NCBI GenBank assembly: GCA_040357565.1 | Contig: JBDODJ010000133.1 | Direction: 5' to 3' (one strand) | Source of the DNA: Cercozoa sp. M6MM | Lineage: Eukaryota > Endomyxa: Ascetosporea | Length of the DNA: 29,543 bases | Part shown: in pieces, positions 1-11,200 of the stretch | Position numbering within the stretch: the stretch's first letter is position 1 | Layout: each line of letters opens with the position of its first letter | Program-made: the position numbers and the translations under genes | Notes under the pieces: generated by a model | What the model saw: only the letters and a program-made list of their open reading frames with translations | What the model was told of the DNA's origin: nothing | Databases searched by the model: none

Positions 1-176
<176 letters not shown>

Positions 177-202
177 AATTGCGCGCGGTTCATGTGATGT
201 AG

Positions 203-803
203 AGCGTCACGCACTGCGGGCCAAGATTGTTCAGTTGGAGTACACGGTCGCGTACATCCAAGCAGCCAAACAAGAGACATTTGATCTCGTATTTGACGTT
301 TGTGCACTTTCTGTTCTTGAAAACCTGGGTCATACGCAGGAGGTGACGAAGATGAAAACACAGCTACAGTTGAGTCAATCGCAACTCAAACGCGTGCAGG
401 TTGGCGCAGTTTTGCAGTTTTTATCCCTGATGTCGGTCATTATGGGCTCTTTCGCAGGAGTCGCTCAACCACCAGATGCATCTTATGTCGTCACATCGCA
501 AGGTGTTTCGCGAGCTCCATTCCCAGACTCGAACAGAAAGCGAGGTGCGTTACAAACGGGTGAAGTTACTCTTGTGGAGTGCGTCCGGTTCAACAAACCC
601 CCAACAACTGAGAAACTCGGTCCAGGCGGTGTGGCTGTGCTTAGGCTCAACAGGCGGACGTGGCTTGCCAAACCGACGATAGCTTTTGCCAAAACCTAGA
701 ATCACGAGAACAGTTCCGCTCGAGGATGCGACGCCTGGCAACCGTAAGCATGGCGAGCCTTGGAGTGACTGTCGCAATGCTCTTGGCAAAGCTCTCGCAA
801 TGA
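203..803 (+). CDS. 3' end of a coiled-coil protein gene (partial)
   Basis: Four exons can be chained in phase: 203-288, 340-399, 458-544 and 645-803 (TGA at 801-803), with GT-AG introns between them. The first exon reads on from an acceptor at 201-202, so the gene begins to the left of the window. The product is heptad-like and rich in Gln, Lys, Glu and Leu (for example KIVQLEYTVAYIQAAKQE and LQLSQSQLKRVQ), so a coiled coil is likely. The last 20 residues include a short hydrophobic stretch (SMASLGVTVAMLLA) that could be a tail anchor. I do not recognise the family. The evidence is phase continuity over four exons plus coiled-coil composition; no homologue was checked. Confidence 0.55.
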
Positions 804-1054
804 TTTCATGGTAAATGGCAACGCGAGCCGCAGTTCATTTCTACCATGTTTAACTAGAACTAAAATCCCAGAAATAGTACACTATAGTCAACAACACTGT
901 GTCGCGCTCTACAATTTTTAATAACGATGTCCAAAGCGCGCCCTTAATTACGACAGACTGGACCAGGCAGCAATCGACGATTGGACAAGTCTCTCTGCAG
1001 CAGCGCACTCACCCTCCAACAGTTGTTTCGCAACAGCAAAGCGCACAGGGAGAC

Positions 1055-2645
1055 ATGCGACAGGTACGCGCGAGCAGCGTTGCCTAGCGTTGTGTGCTGG
1101 GTTTTGTTTTTCGAAATTGTTCGTTTCCGGCGTGTTTACATGTATGGGGTTCTCGTTGTTTTTTCCTGATCCAGCCTGGAGTTTGTGTATATGACCCACA
1201 ATAAAGCATTTATTTTGCAGGCTGTTACCTTGGCGAGCCGCCGTGCCCTGTTCCGTCCGAGCCAGCAGGTGCGCCTGTTCTCGCTGCCGCTGGACGAACC
1301 GGATGCCTACGAGGTGCTCGGCGTGTCGCCCAGTGCCAGCAGCGAGGAGATCCGCCGCGCTTTCACCAAGCTCTGCACGGTAACATTGTGTTCGCAGGAC
1401 TACAAGGCATTCACATGCTGATGTACATGCTGATGTGTGTTTGCGCAGAAGTACCACCCGGACACGGGCAGCAATAAGGACCCGGAGCTCATGAAGCAGG
1501 TGATGTCGTCGTACGGCCGCGTCAAGAACGAAAAGTTGCGCGCTCAGTACGACGCGGAGCGCCAGCAGCAGCATATGGCGCAGAACGGCTTCAACGTCGA
1601 CCCGGGCATGGGCGGCATGCACGGAGGCTTGAATCTCGACGAACTGCTGCGACAGATGGGCATGGGTGGCATGGGCATGGGTGGCATGGGCATGCGCGAC
1701 ATCATGGAGATGATGAAGCGGTCGCAGCAGACGCAGGGCGAGCCGATCGCGCTCGAGGTCGACCTGTCGCTCGATGAGGTGCTGGACGGCGGCGAGCGCG
1801 AAGTCACGGTCATGCGCGACCAGGTCTGCAAGAGCTGCGACGGCCAGGGCGAAATGCAGAACGCGCAGACGCGCTGCGGCCACTGCCACGGCAGCGGTCG
1901 CTTCACGGCCGTGCAAGGCGGCATGCAGGTGCACGCCGTGTGCCCGGCCTGCGGCGGCCTCGGTATGGAGCGCAACCCGTGCCACACCTGTGCCGGCACC
2001 GGTATCTCCGGCTCGGCCCAGGAGACGTTCAAGATCACGTTCCCGCCCGGCATGCAAAACGGCGACCGCATGCGTTACCCCCGTACGTTTCGCTTGCTGT
2101 GCATGTGTAGCCTTGTGTGGTGTTCTTGTACATGCGGTGTTGTTGTAGGCAAGGGCCACCCGGGTCGCTGCGGAGGCCCGGTGGGCGACGCCGTCGTGAG
2201 GTTCACCTACAAGCCCAAGGGCCAAGCCGCCATCTTTGAGCGCTCCGACTCGGACGCCTTCCTCAAGCAGGATATCTCGCTCAAGCAGGCTGTACTTCAT
2301 TACTTAACCCCCCCCCCCTCCCGGCCGCCTTGTTCGAGTGCTATGCCTATGTGTCTGCGCAGATCTTTGGCGACAAGATCACGATCCCGGGTCTGCGCGA
2401 GGAGCACGACGTCAAGGTGCCGGCCGGTACCTCATCGGGCCGAGTGCTGCGTCTGCAGGGCCAGGGCTTCCCGCTCCGCAAGTAAGTTTGTGCGTGTATG
2501 TGTGTCTGTGCATGTGTGTCTGTGTATGTGTGTGTGCAGCTCCTTGTCGAAGCGCGGTGACTTCCACGTGGAACTCAAGGTCAAGATGCCCAAGGCTGAC
2601 GACCTCACCGAGGAGCAGCAGAAGGTGCTCATGACGCTCGAGTAA
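1055..2645 (+). CDS. Mitochondrial-type DnaJ/Hsp40 co-chaperone (DNAJA3/Mdj1-like)
   Basis: Six exons (1055-1063, 1221-1379, 1449-2082, 2149-2291, 2363-2481, 2540-2645) give 389 residues. The J domain carries the HPD tripeptide (KYHPDTG) that stimulates Hsp70 ATPase. A short Gly/Met-rich linker (MGGMGMGGMGM) follows. The zinc-binding domain has all four CxxCxGxG motifs: CKSCDGQG, CGHCHGSG, CPACGGLG and CHTCAGTG. A C-terminal substrate-binding region (GRCGGPVGD, GQGFPLR) completes a type I DnaJ. The first 25 residues are Arg-rich and lack acids (MRQAVTLASRRALFR), as expected of a mitochondrial presequence, so the matrix Hsp70 partner is inferred. The start codon sits on a tiny exon encoding only Met-Arg-Gln. 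That choice of start rests on phase and the presequence and is the least certain part. Confidence 0.93.
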
Positions 2646-3012
2646 TCGAGTGCCTGTCCGGTTTTCCTCTCTCTCGCGGTCTCTTTGCCTTGGGTGTCTC
2701 CTCTGCCGACTGACCGAAAGACCGGACCTTCATTTCTTCTAGACGCCGAACTGAAATCATCATCTGTAGTCCTCACAGAAGCTGCCGCTTCCTCTGCCTG
2801 CGCGCGTTTTTCGCTTTAGTTGACGCGCGTGGCAGTGGCTGCGACGACTGTAGTCTTTTGCTAGCGAAACGTATTACACACGGCTCATCCATGCCAACCA
2901 AGCGAAGCAGAGCAGTTAAATTTCGATTTAGCTAAGTTAGAGATCATCCATCAGTTTTTGTAGTAAAAGGCATCAAATCCATCACTAGCGTCGACATACA
3001 AGATCTTTGCGG
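2646..3012. other. Convergent 3' flanks of the DnaJ gene and the small basic gene
   Basis: No coding exon is supported in these 367 bases. They lie between two converging stop codons and presumably hold both 3' UTRs. An AT-rich stretch near 2915-2950 could contain a polyadenylation signal, but I see no clear AATAAA on either strand. Confidence 0.5.
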
Positions 3013-3634
3013 TTACTCAGTCTTTTCGACGCACGAGATTGCAGCACGGGACTCGCGATCGGCCACAGCTGCGCACACAGATAGCAATACTAGCAGTTCA
3101 CACAGACCGCAAAGCAAAGCAAAAACAAAGACGGATGGGTACCTTGCTGCTGCTGGAACTTCTTCATGTCCTCCTCAGTCATCTCCTGACCGTCGGAACG
3201 CTTGGTCGGCACGCGGTTCGTACCCTCGAGCTTGACCATAAAGTCCTTCCATGAGTGAGTCGACTTGGGCTTGGGTGTCACACCCAGCTTTCGCCACTGC
3301 TGACCGCGACGGAAGTGCATCACTGATTCGGTAAATTTCTCGTTCTGCAGCTGCTCCGGCACCGCGGGTGCAGGCTACCCAAACACAACCGACAGTACAT
3401 GCTGTGCTATTTATGACTGGACGTCGCTACCCGGCCCTCAAGTCGTGAGCGACGCAGAGCCACCTTGTGCTCGCGCTCCGACTCGAACTTTTCAAAAAGC
3501 TTGCGCTACACAAACAAATAGAACATACAAAAAACTAAAACAAACAAAAAAACATGTCGCTGGGAACACAAATAGAAACTGACCTTTTCACGGCGCAGCT
3601 TGCGTCCTCTATTCGATCGTCCAGCACGGCCCAT
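3013..3634 (-). CDS. Small basic protein, family not recognised (probably nuclear or nucleolar)
   Basis: Four exons on the minus strand (3634-3584, 3505-3431, 3374-3143, 3068-3013) join in phase to give 137 residues, ATG to TAA. The N terminus is strongly basic (MGRAGRSNRGRKLRREKR), followed by a charged helical stretch (KLFEKFESEREHK). The third exon holds a compact central segment with MHFRRGQQWRKLG and HSWKDFMVKLEG, which looks conserved but which I cannot assign. The C terminus is acidic and Gln-rich. The RG/K-rich start suggests RNA or nucleolar association; that is inference only. It is divergent to GNL2, 388 bp away, and could share its promoter. Confidence 0.7.
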
Positions 3635-4022
3635 GTCTTTGACCAGTTACACGCACACACAATGTGCTAGCCAAGTCGGGTGTTTTGGATCAGGCGACGT
3701 TCTGAAGCCTGAGGCGTATATGCGTCAAAATGTGCCAATTCGGGCAACTACTATAACGCTATCGCACTGGGATCACACGGGCAGTCGTTAACGCAGCCAA
3801 CGAGCACGGGGTGTCGTGAGCGCTGGTTTTATTAATTTATTGTTACAGATTTTTCTGGCTGTGGTGGGTAAATACGCTGTCTGTGGTGCACCAGCAAACG
3901 CCCAGCCTACGCGATCGTTGTTTTATTCCTTTAGCGCACGCGGTGAGTTGTTACATGGCGCGATGGAACTCGTTTTGGACTCTCATATCGGTGTGATTGT
4001 TTGCACCCTCAGTCGAGGCAAA
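3635..4022. promoter_or_regulatory. Shared upstream region of two divergent genes
   Basis: The 388 bases separate the ATG of the small basic gene (minus) from the ATG of GNL2 (plus), so both promoters must lie here or overlap it. No core element was identified with confidence. Confidence 0.45.
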
Positions 4023-7019
4023 ATGGGAGCCAAGCAGGCGCGCAAGCATGCGCAGAAAATGACCAAGCTGCGCGAAGGTATTTTCACTTTGTATCACCTG
4101 TGTGGGTAGATGCAGAGGTCTGTAGGTCGAAGCCAGCGCGTGTCGAAGCGAATTGACAACACTGACCGCCGGAGTTCGCAGAAGGTATCTTTAGTGAGAA
4201 CAAACAGGCCCTCGAATGGTGTGAAAGGAAGTAATGTATATGTTCTGACTGAGAACAGAGCCAGCGAAGCACGTCGGCGATTCGTATGGAGCGCATGCGA
4301 AGCCAGAAACTTCAGCGCGACCGAGATGTGCATACGCATATATACGTGCATATATGTATACACATGTATGTCTATACGCACACGTCGGCAGGGCCGTGTC
4401 ATTGGCGGTGCCTTCCAGTCGTCGGAGGCTGAGTGTGGCAAGGTCGCTCGCGTCCAGGTGTGTCTCCCTTTTGCTTCCTCGGTTAGGCTTGGCGAGTCTA
4501 TGTGTGTACTCTCGTGCGTCATGCAGCCCGATCGTCGCTGGTTCGAGAACACGCGCGTGATTGGTCAGAAGCAGCTCACGCATTTCCGCGAGGAGATGGC
4601 CAAGCAGGTGCAGAACGACCCGTACAAGGTCGTGCTGAGACGCAACTTGGTCCCGATGGGCCTGCTCAATGCCGGCAAAAGTGCGCTTGCCTTTTGGCGT
4701 GTGCGTCGTGTCTCTTCCTCAGTTCATTGGCTTGTGTTGGTACCTAGACGAGAAGGAACAAGTGCGCACTTTGCTGGACAGGGAGAGCTACAGTGACACG
4801 TTTGGTGTGTTCTCTTTCTCTCCTTGTTTGTACTGTATTGTACTTGATTGTCTTGTATAATTTATTTTTTTGTATGTCGCACAATATTATGTGATGTTGT
4901 TTGTGCATATACCTGTGTTGTACTGTACTGTATATTGTGTTGTTTTGTATCGTATATTGTACTGTATTGTATCGTATGATGTATTGTATTGTATGTTGTA
5001 TTGTGTGTTGTATTGTATTGTATGTTGTATTGTATTGTATGTTGGATTGTATTGTGTTGTATTGTATTGTATGTTGGATTGTATTGTGTTGTATTGAATT
5101 GTGTTGTATTGTATTGTATTGCATGCCTGTCGTGTTGAGTTACAGGCGACAAGGCGCGTCGCAAGCGCCCGACGCTCTCGGTGACGTCGCTGGACGAGAT
5201 GGTCGCGCAGGTGAGTGTTGTCTTTCGTCCTTTAAATCCGTTACCTCACCTCTCCCCCAGGCCCAGCAAGAGGCTCTCAAGTACGACGCCTCGAAAGACG
5301 CCGACCACGTCAAAGCCACAACCGATGACGATGTAGGTCTCGTGTCAGTCTTGCTTGTTCCTTGTCACGTCGGTGTTTCTAGGGCTGCGGTGTCGTGGCC
5401 GATCCGTTCATGAGGGCCGGTCAGTCCAACCGCATCTGGTCGGAGCTGTACAAGGTACCCTGTCCTGCCTACTTGGTGTCTGGGTTGTTAGTTTCGTTTT
5501 TTGCTATCTTTATACCTGCCCCCTTGACAGGTCATTGACTCGTCGGACGTGCTGATCCAAGTGGTACCAGACACTGCTTGTTTCGTTTTGTACCACCCCC
5601 CCCCTTGACTCTTCTAATGTGTGCGTGCAGCTGGATGCACGCGACCCGCAGGGCACTCGGTGTCTGCACATTGAGCGACACCTGCGTGAACGCGAGCCGC
5701 ACAAACACATGGTGTGCCTGACTTATCCCTTGTTCCCCTACCCTCTGTCCGCTACCGATCTCCTCTGACCAGGTCATTGTGCTGAACAAGTGCGACCTGG
5801 TGCCAACCTGGGCGGTGGCACGGTGGATCAAGCTGCACACTGTCCAAGGTACAATGCGCCTCTCCCTTTTTCTCCCTCTGTTATAATGCCTTGTGTGCGT
5901 GCACTCCTCAGGGCAAGAGTTTCGGCAAAGGCGCTCTCATTGCGCTGCTACGACAGTTTGCGACGCTGCACAAGGACCGTCGTTCGGTAGCTTCTTTGCT
6001 TGCTCCTGCCCTCCGGCTGTCGTTTCTTTGTCCTTGCCCTTGTGCATGTGTGTACCGTGTGTGTGTGTGTGTGTATGTGTACTGTGTGTGTATGTGTGTA
6101 TGTGTGTGTGTGTGTATGTGTGTGTATGTGTGTGTGTATGTATGTGTGTGTGTGTGTCTGTGGTGTGTGTGTGTGTGTCTGTGTATGTATGTCCTTGTGA
6201 GCAGGTGAGTGTGGGTCTCATCGGGTACCCCAACGTGGGCAAGAGCAGCGTGATCAACACGCTGCGCGACAAGCGCGTGTGCCGCACGGCACCGGTGCCG
6301 GGCGAGACCAAGGTGTGGCAGTACATCACGCTCTTCCAGCGTGTCTTCCTGATCGACTGTCCCGGCGTCGTGTACGATGGTACCAAGGACACGCACGTCG
6401 ACACGGTGCTCAAGGGCGTCGTCATGGTCGAGAAGGTCGACGAACCGGCCTCGTACGCCGCCGACATCCTGCGTCGCGTCAAGGCGCGCGACATCACGCG
6501 TGCCTACGGCATTCCGGTGCGCGGACTTCCTGTTACACATACACACACATACATATATATATATATATATGTGTGTGTATATACATACATGCATACATAC
6601 ATGCATACATACATGCATACATATACACAGGAGTGGGAGAATGCCGACGACTTTCTGGAGAAGTTTGCACGCAAGCGCGGCAAGCTCGTCAAGGTACACT
6701 TGTGTCGTATGTCGTGTGATAGACCACAATACCCTATTTCCCACCTTTGACTTTACTCATTCCTCTGGTCAGGGCGGCGAACCCGACATCAATGCCGTCG
6801 GACGTCTGCTGCTGGCTGACTACATGCGTGGCCGCCTGCCCTGGTATCTTATCGCTCTCAACACTGCGCGTCGTTTAGATCAACCCGCCTTCCAGGTTCG
6901 TGGCCCCGCCGTTCGAAACCGAGCTTGAGCGGCAAAAGTACCTCGCCAAGCGGCGCAAGCAGGCTGCGCTGGCCGACGAGGGCACCGACGCCGCCGTGGC
7001 GCCTGTCGCAGCAGCCTGA
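4023..7019 (+). CDS. GNL2: Nucleolar GTP-binding protein 2 (GNL2/NOG2/NGP-1)
   Basis: Seventeen exons encode about 500 residues of a circularly permuted GTPase needed in the family for pre-60S ribosome maturation. The N-terminal NGP1 domain is seen in [12 protein letters not shown] and DPYKVVLRR, followed by [19 protein letters not shown]. The motif order is permuted: G4 is [10 protein letters not shown] at about 5785-5815, G1 is GYPNVGKSS at about 6226, G2 lies in [10 protein letters not shown] and G3 is DCPGVVY. The C terminus contains [13 protein letters not shown] and RGRLPWFVAPP. The exons are 4023-4077, 4126-4184, 4259-4327, 4392-4457, 4527-4680, 4748-4804, 5146-5210, 5261-5332, 5383-5454, 5531-5563, 5631-5711, 5773-5848, 5912-5986, 6205-6516, 6631-6693, 6773-6843 and 6896-7019. 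All join in phase except 5848/5912, where one base is left over and the usual G5 segment (about YPTLAFHAS) is absent. Confidence 0.95.
4831..5125. repeat. Degenerate GTATT-type tandem repeat inside a GNL2 intron
   Basis: The intron 4805-5145 is mostly TGTAT/GTATT pentamers with variants such as TGTTG and TGTAC. It makes this intron far longer than its neighbours. On the minus strand it reads as long TIQYN-like open frames, which are an artefact of the repeat. Confidence 0.9.
6046..6195. repeat. Imperfect (GT)n tract in a GNL2 intron
   Basis: Roughly 150 bases of GT repeat with interspersed TATG steps lie within the intron 5987-6204, just before the exon carrying the P-loop. Confidence 0.9.
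6537..6628. repeat. AC/AT/ACAT simple repeat in a GNL2 intron
   Basis: The intron 6517-6630 consists of short AC, TA and GT runs followed by repeated ACATGCATAC steps, ending in the acceptor at 6629-6630. Confidence 0.85.
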
Positions 7020-7313
7020 CTGATCACTCGAACAGAAGACTAAAACGAGATAGTCTGTACGATTTGGTAAAACGTGCTCTGGGTGCTAGGAGACAAGTAG
7101 GCAGACAGCAAATGTTGTTACGGCATAGCGTTTCTCAACCAGTCAAATCTGAACCAGGGTGGTTAATAGAAAAGGATTTGTTTTGCAAGACCTGACTTTC
7201 TAGCTTGGGTTCAAGCTTTCAACAGCTCGCGCTCTTTGATTGTTATTTTTCAATTGCCATCAACGCAACAAGCCTTCGAGCCCGCGACGACCTTTTCTAA
7301 ATTAATTTACAAT

Positions 7314-7938
7314 TTACAAGGATATGTCTTCTGATTCTCCTTCGACGCCATTCTAACTGACGTTATACTTCCTTTATTTAGTCGTCTTCAATATCTTACC
7401 TTAGTGAGCGGTTTGCAATCCCTGGTTTCCGTACCGCAACAATGCAAGTACAGCGAGGAAGCAACAAGAGGCTGAAATGGTCCGGAACGGTCAGCTTGAG
7501 TCAGGGCCTAGAAGTTGAGTTCAACAATACCTCTGTAGGGTGCTGATAAGCTGCCACAGGAAGAACGATGTTGGCATGAAGGCGACCTACTAGCTTGATA
7601 CGAGCATCCAAGTGGTCCATCAACAAGGTTTCGCGCTGGGACGACAGCATAAATTTAACGGAGGAGGCGACTCCGAGCTCAAATTGTTGATCAAAGGGAA
7701 CCGCAAAACACCCTGCCAGTTTGGCGGACGTAGAACCTCAGTCGTCGGCTTCGTTCTGCCCAAACACCGGCAGATGTGCTGGACAATACGCCCAGTGACG
7801 AGTCCGCTGGGGTTTCGTGCAAGCTCAGAGTTAAAACGCGGGTGGAGGAGGTGGGGGTCAAAGGGTAAATATGTAGGGGGGGTTCGGTTTTGCCTCGAAA
7901 TACCAAGCCGTGCAAACAATTTCACACGCAATGCGCAT
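7314..7938 (-). CDS. Unrecognised small five-exon gene
   Basis: Five minus-strand exons (7938-7904, 7823-7768, 7736-7531, 7507-7400, 7352-7314) join without a phase break from an ATG to a TAA, giving about 147 residues. The N-terminal part is Ser/Thr-rich (SSLGVLSSTSAGSTSAK). The third exon has the most protein-like sequence, including FAVPFDQQFELG, RETLLMDHLDARIK and HANIVLPVAAYQHP. The fourth is Cys-containing (LYLHCCGTETRDCKP), and the end is acidic. I do not recognise a family. The main evidence is that donors and acceptors fit through four introns in a region otherwise without a gene. The start exon is the weakest part. It lies between the convergent GNL2 and KDM1-like genes. Confidence 0.5.
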
Positions 7939-8233
7939 GTACGACGGGTGATCGACACAGTAAATTTAGAGTAAATTATATGTCGTGTTCGCCAATTCGT
8001 CCTGTCGTTAAATTTACTTGTATTCGAATTAACCAGTGTCGGTGCAAGTACTGTATCGTATTACTGGTTGTAGGGCGGGTCGAAAGTGCACGGCCGTCGA
8101 CAGCCCACTCAAGGTAGGACCGCCCAACTCCCTTTTGACGTTCCCGAGACAAGGATCCTTCCGTCTGCCTTTGTGGCTTGAGCATCCGACTGGCCGGACA
8201 AGATAATGCACTTGGCTGGGCTAACTAAGCTAT

Positions 8234-11200
8234 CTACGGCTGGTCGAGTCCATTGTTGTTGCTTTCGGCGGCGGCAACCTGTCGCAGGAAGCGCGTCATG
8301 TACTGCACGGCCAGTTTGCGCACACGCATGCGGTGCTCGTCCAGGAAGGCATGCGCGCCTAATTGTATCGGTACCGGTACATGTTATGGTACAAGAGAGC
8401 AGAGGGGCGTGGGAGAGATGCTGTACCAACAGGCGGCGACAGTCGCCGCAGTCGTTCTACAGTTTTGTGCGTCACCTTGCGTGCGCACTAAAGAGCACGC
8501 CCGCCATGCACAGATATGGAACACGATGACAGGGAGGACAGTGCATACCTCCTTGAACAGATCGCGTGGCAGTCGCTGTCCCTTGTGGCGCTGGATCTTG
8601 CTCAACTCCTCCGTCACATGCGCCGCCTGGGGGGGGGGGGGGGTGGTAAATGGCAAGCGATAAGGATTAACATATCAAGGGTACAATGATCTTTTTGGCC
8701 GAATGCGCACTCTCTCGTTTCTCTGCTCTCTTTTTCTTCTTCTTGCCGCCTGAGTCAAAGAAGGCAGGAAGGGGAGGGTAGGGTCAATGGCAGCACAGAG
8801 ACGAGCGCTACCTTTGTCAGAAACGTGCTCATCGAACGACGGCAGACGCTCGATTCGAGGTCGTTTCTTTGGCTTACTACACATGGCGTTTAATCCCCCT
8901 AGACTTTCTTCGCCCACTCCCCCGTGTCCCATGGGCCACAAGCATCAAGAGTACACGGCAGGCTTGCTGTCCACCGACAACAGCGACATGTCGACACTCG
9001 TGTCCAGAGCGGCGGCCTCGTCGTCCTGCATTCGAGTCTCGTGCTGCTCGGTGTCAACATCAAGCGACACCAGCGACGCCAGTTCGTCCAACTGCGCGCC
9101 TATCTCGGTCTTGTTACCTGCCCAACAGGGAGGTACAGAACACGCTAGCCAGGGAGGGAGAGGGGCAGGTACCGACAATGGCAGCATCGGCAAGCTTTGC
9201 AAACTCGTCCTGCCCAACACATAGTACAAGTAGGCACCGTGTGTCCAAGTGGCCAGTGTGCACAAGTATCCACATGGAGCACTCGAAATGGCGGTACCTC
9301 CGACAGGCGCACCGACTCGGTGGCGTGCTGCACGTGCCGCACGTGCGTCGTCACACTGACGACCTCAGCCTCGCTCATGTCGAGATCGATGGCGACTGTC
9401 TTGGTCTGTGCCGTGTCGTCTGCTCGGTCCTGGTCTCGCTCCGCGTGGTCCGCGTCGTCCGTACGGTCCTGACTGTCCGGGCGGTCGCTGTCCGCGCGGT
9501 CGGGGACGATTTCCTTGCGCGTGTCGGTACTGGCAGCGCTCACCTTGTCCGTGTGGCGCAGCAGGCGCTGTCTCACGTCGAGTGGCACGTGCGGCAACTG
9601 CTGCTGCCACACCGACAGCAGCTCCTCGTCGGCACACGTCCACTGCAGCAGCCGCTCGTCGCACGGCACACGGAAGGCACCGTCCGACTCGAGTTCTGTC
9701 CGGTAGTCGTACAATATTGAACGAATGGTAAAGGTCCTGAGGGGAGGGGTACCACCGGAGGACACGTGACCGACACAGCCGACAATACGCGGCTCCGACT
9801 CGTTCTTCCCAAGCACTCTCTCGCGCACCTGTGAGGAGACAAATGGGGGATCATGGGAAGCGTGCGGGCACAACGGTAAACGAGGGAATAAAGGCGGTAG
9901 AAAGGAGTAAACAACACACCTTCTGCTGCTCCTGCAGCGCGAGTCGCACGGCTCGGCGCGTGTCGTAGAAACGGTGCGACGACTTCTCGCGCAGCCACTC
10001 GCTCTGCCGACACACACACAAGCCATACCTCGCGACTACTACAAGTCTACCTATGTCTGGGCAAGAGGTACCAAGGTGTCATCCAGGAGAGCTTGGTGCA
10101 CATCGCCTGCCACCTGCGAGGCAAGTGTTTTGGTAGCACACATGAATGTAGAATGGGGGAGGAGGTACACGGAGGGCACTCCACAAGGCGCCGGCAACCT
10201 TGGTCGGATGCTCGCGACACGTGGCCTCGCCTGCCCAGAAGATGCGTCCGCACGGACGACGCATGCGATCGTAGTCCGACCTGCAACGCAGACTTACCAC
10301 ATATCAGACCGGTCAGTCCACAGGGAGGGGTACCCTTCGCCTCCCGTGGAAACATACGAGTACGACATCTGTGCGTACGGGTCGCTTGCCCTGTTGGTAC
10401 AAACACAAGCCCACATACGTACACTGTCGATACACCGACACAGTGTCTCACAAAGCAACGACACCAGCGCGTGTGCCACATGTCACTCGGTTCCGGTGCC
10501 TGCTCGGCCTGCGTGCTGCCTGCCATTCGGGCTGCTTGCCATGCCGCCTGTATCAGCATTGTACCCACAGACACATGCACACATGCCTTCCGCAGACGGT
10601 GGGATACCTGGACAGCTGCCTGGATCAGTTCGGACTGCTGGGACGACGTGTGTTTCTCATCGGGCTCGCCTTTCTCCAGCTCTTCCGCCGAGTCGCCTGC
10701 ACAGCAACCACACAGTCCTCTGAGTGCATACACTAGTGCACACACACACACACACACACTGTGCACATACACTAACGTACCGGCACACAGTGCAACCAGC
10801 GCCGGAACGCCTGTGACGTGCCGCATGTTCCAGAACATGAAGTGTCGTCCGCGCTGACGCGAAGGCCACTCGTCCTGCTAAACAGACTGGTGTGCGAACT
10901 GTTCTCTCGCATAGACACTTGCAGAAGCTAGGCATACCGGTGTGTCGTCGATATGGCACCAGCCAAACTGCGCCACGTCGGGCCAGAAGCACTCGTCGTA
11001 CACCAGCACAACTGAAGTGAAACGCACACGCATTCGGACATACCGCAGTCGGACAAAATCGGTCCGATTAAGACATAGAAAAATAGGCCAGTGTACTTTT
11101 GTTAAGCAGACCGGCGCCAAGATTCTTAAGAGCACGTCTCTTGAACTTGGGCTGCCCACATAAACCACAGTGAGTCACTATGTGAAGAGTGTGGTGTGGG

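Noticed and set aside
948-2300. A 450-codon open frame on the minus strand opposite the DnaJ gene
   Set aside because: It is a shadow of GC-rich DnaJ exons and crosses their introns. The plus strand has the J domain and all four zinc motifs in phase.
4744-5164. Open frames on the minus strand rich in Ile, Gln, Tyr and Asn (TIQYN repeats)
   Set aside because: They are produced by the GTATT-type simple repeat inside a GNL2 intron.
5893-6208. Cys/Val-rich and Thr/His-rich frames over the GT tracts near 6046-6195 and 21083-21397
   Set aside because: Any CA/GT microsatellite gives such frames on both strands; these tracts lie in GNL2 and HAP2 introns.
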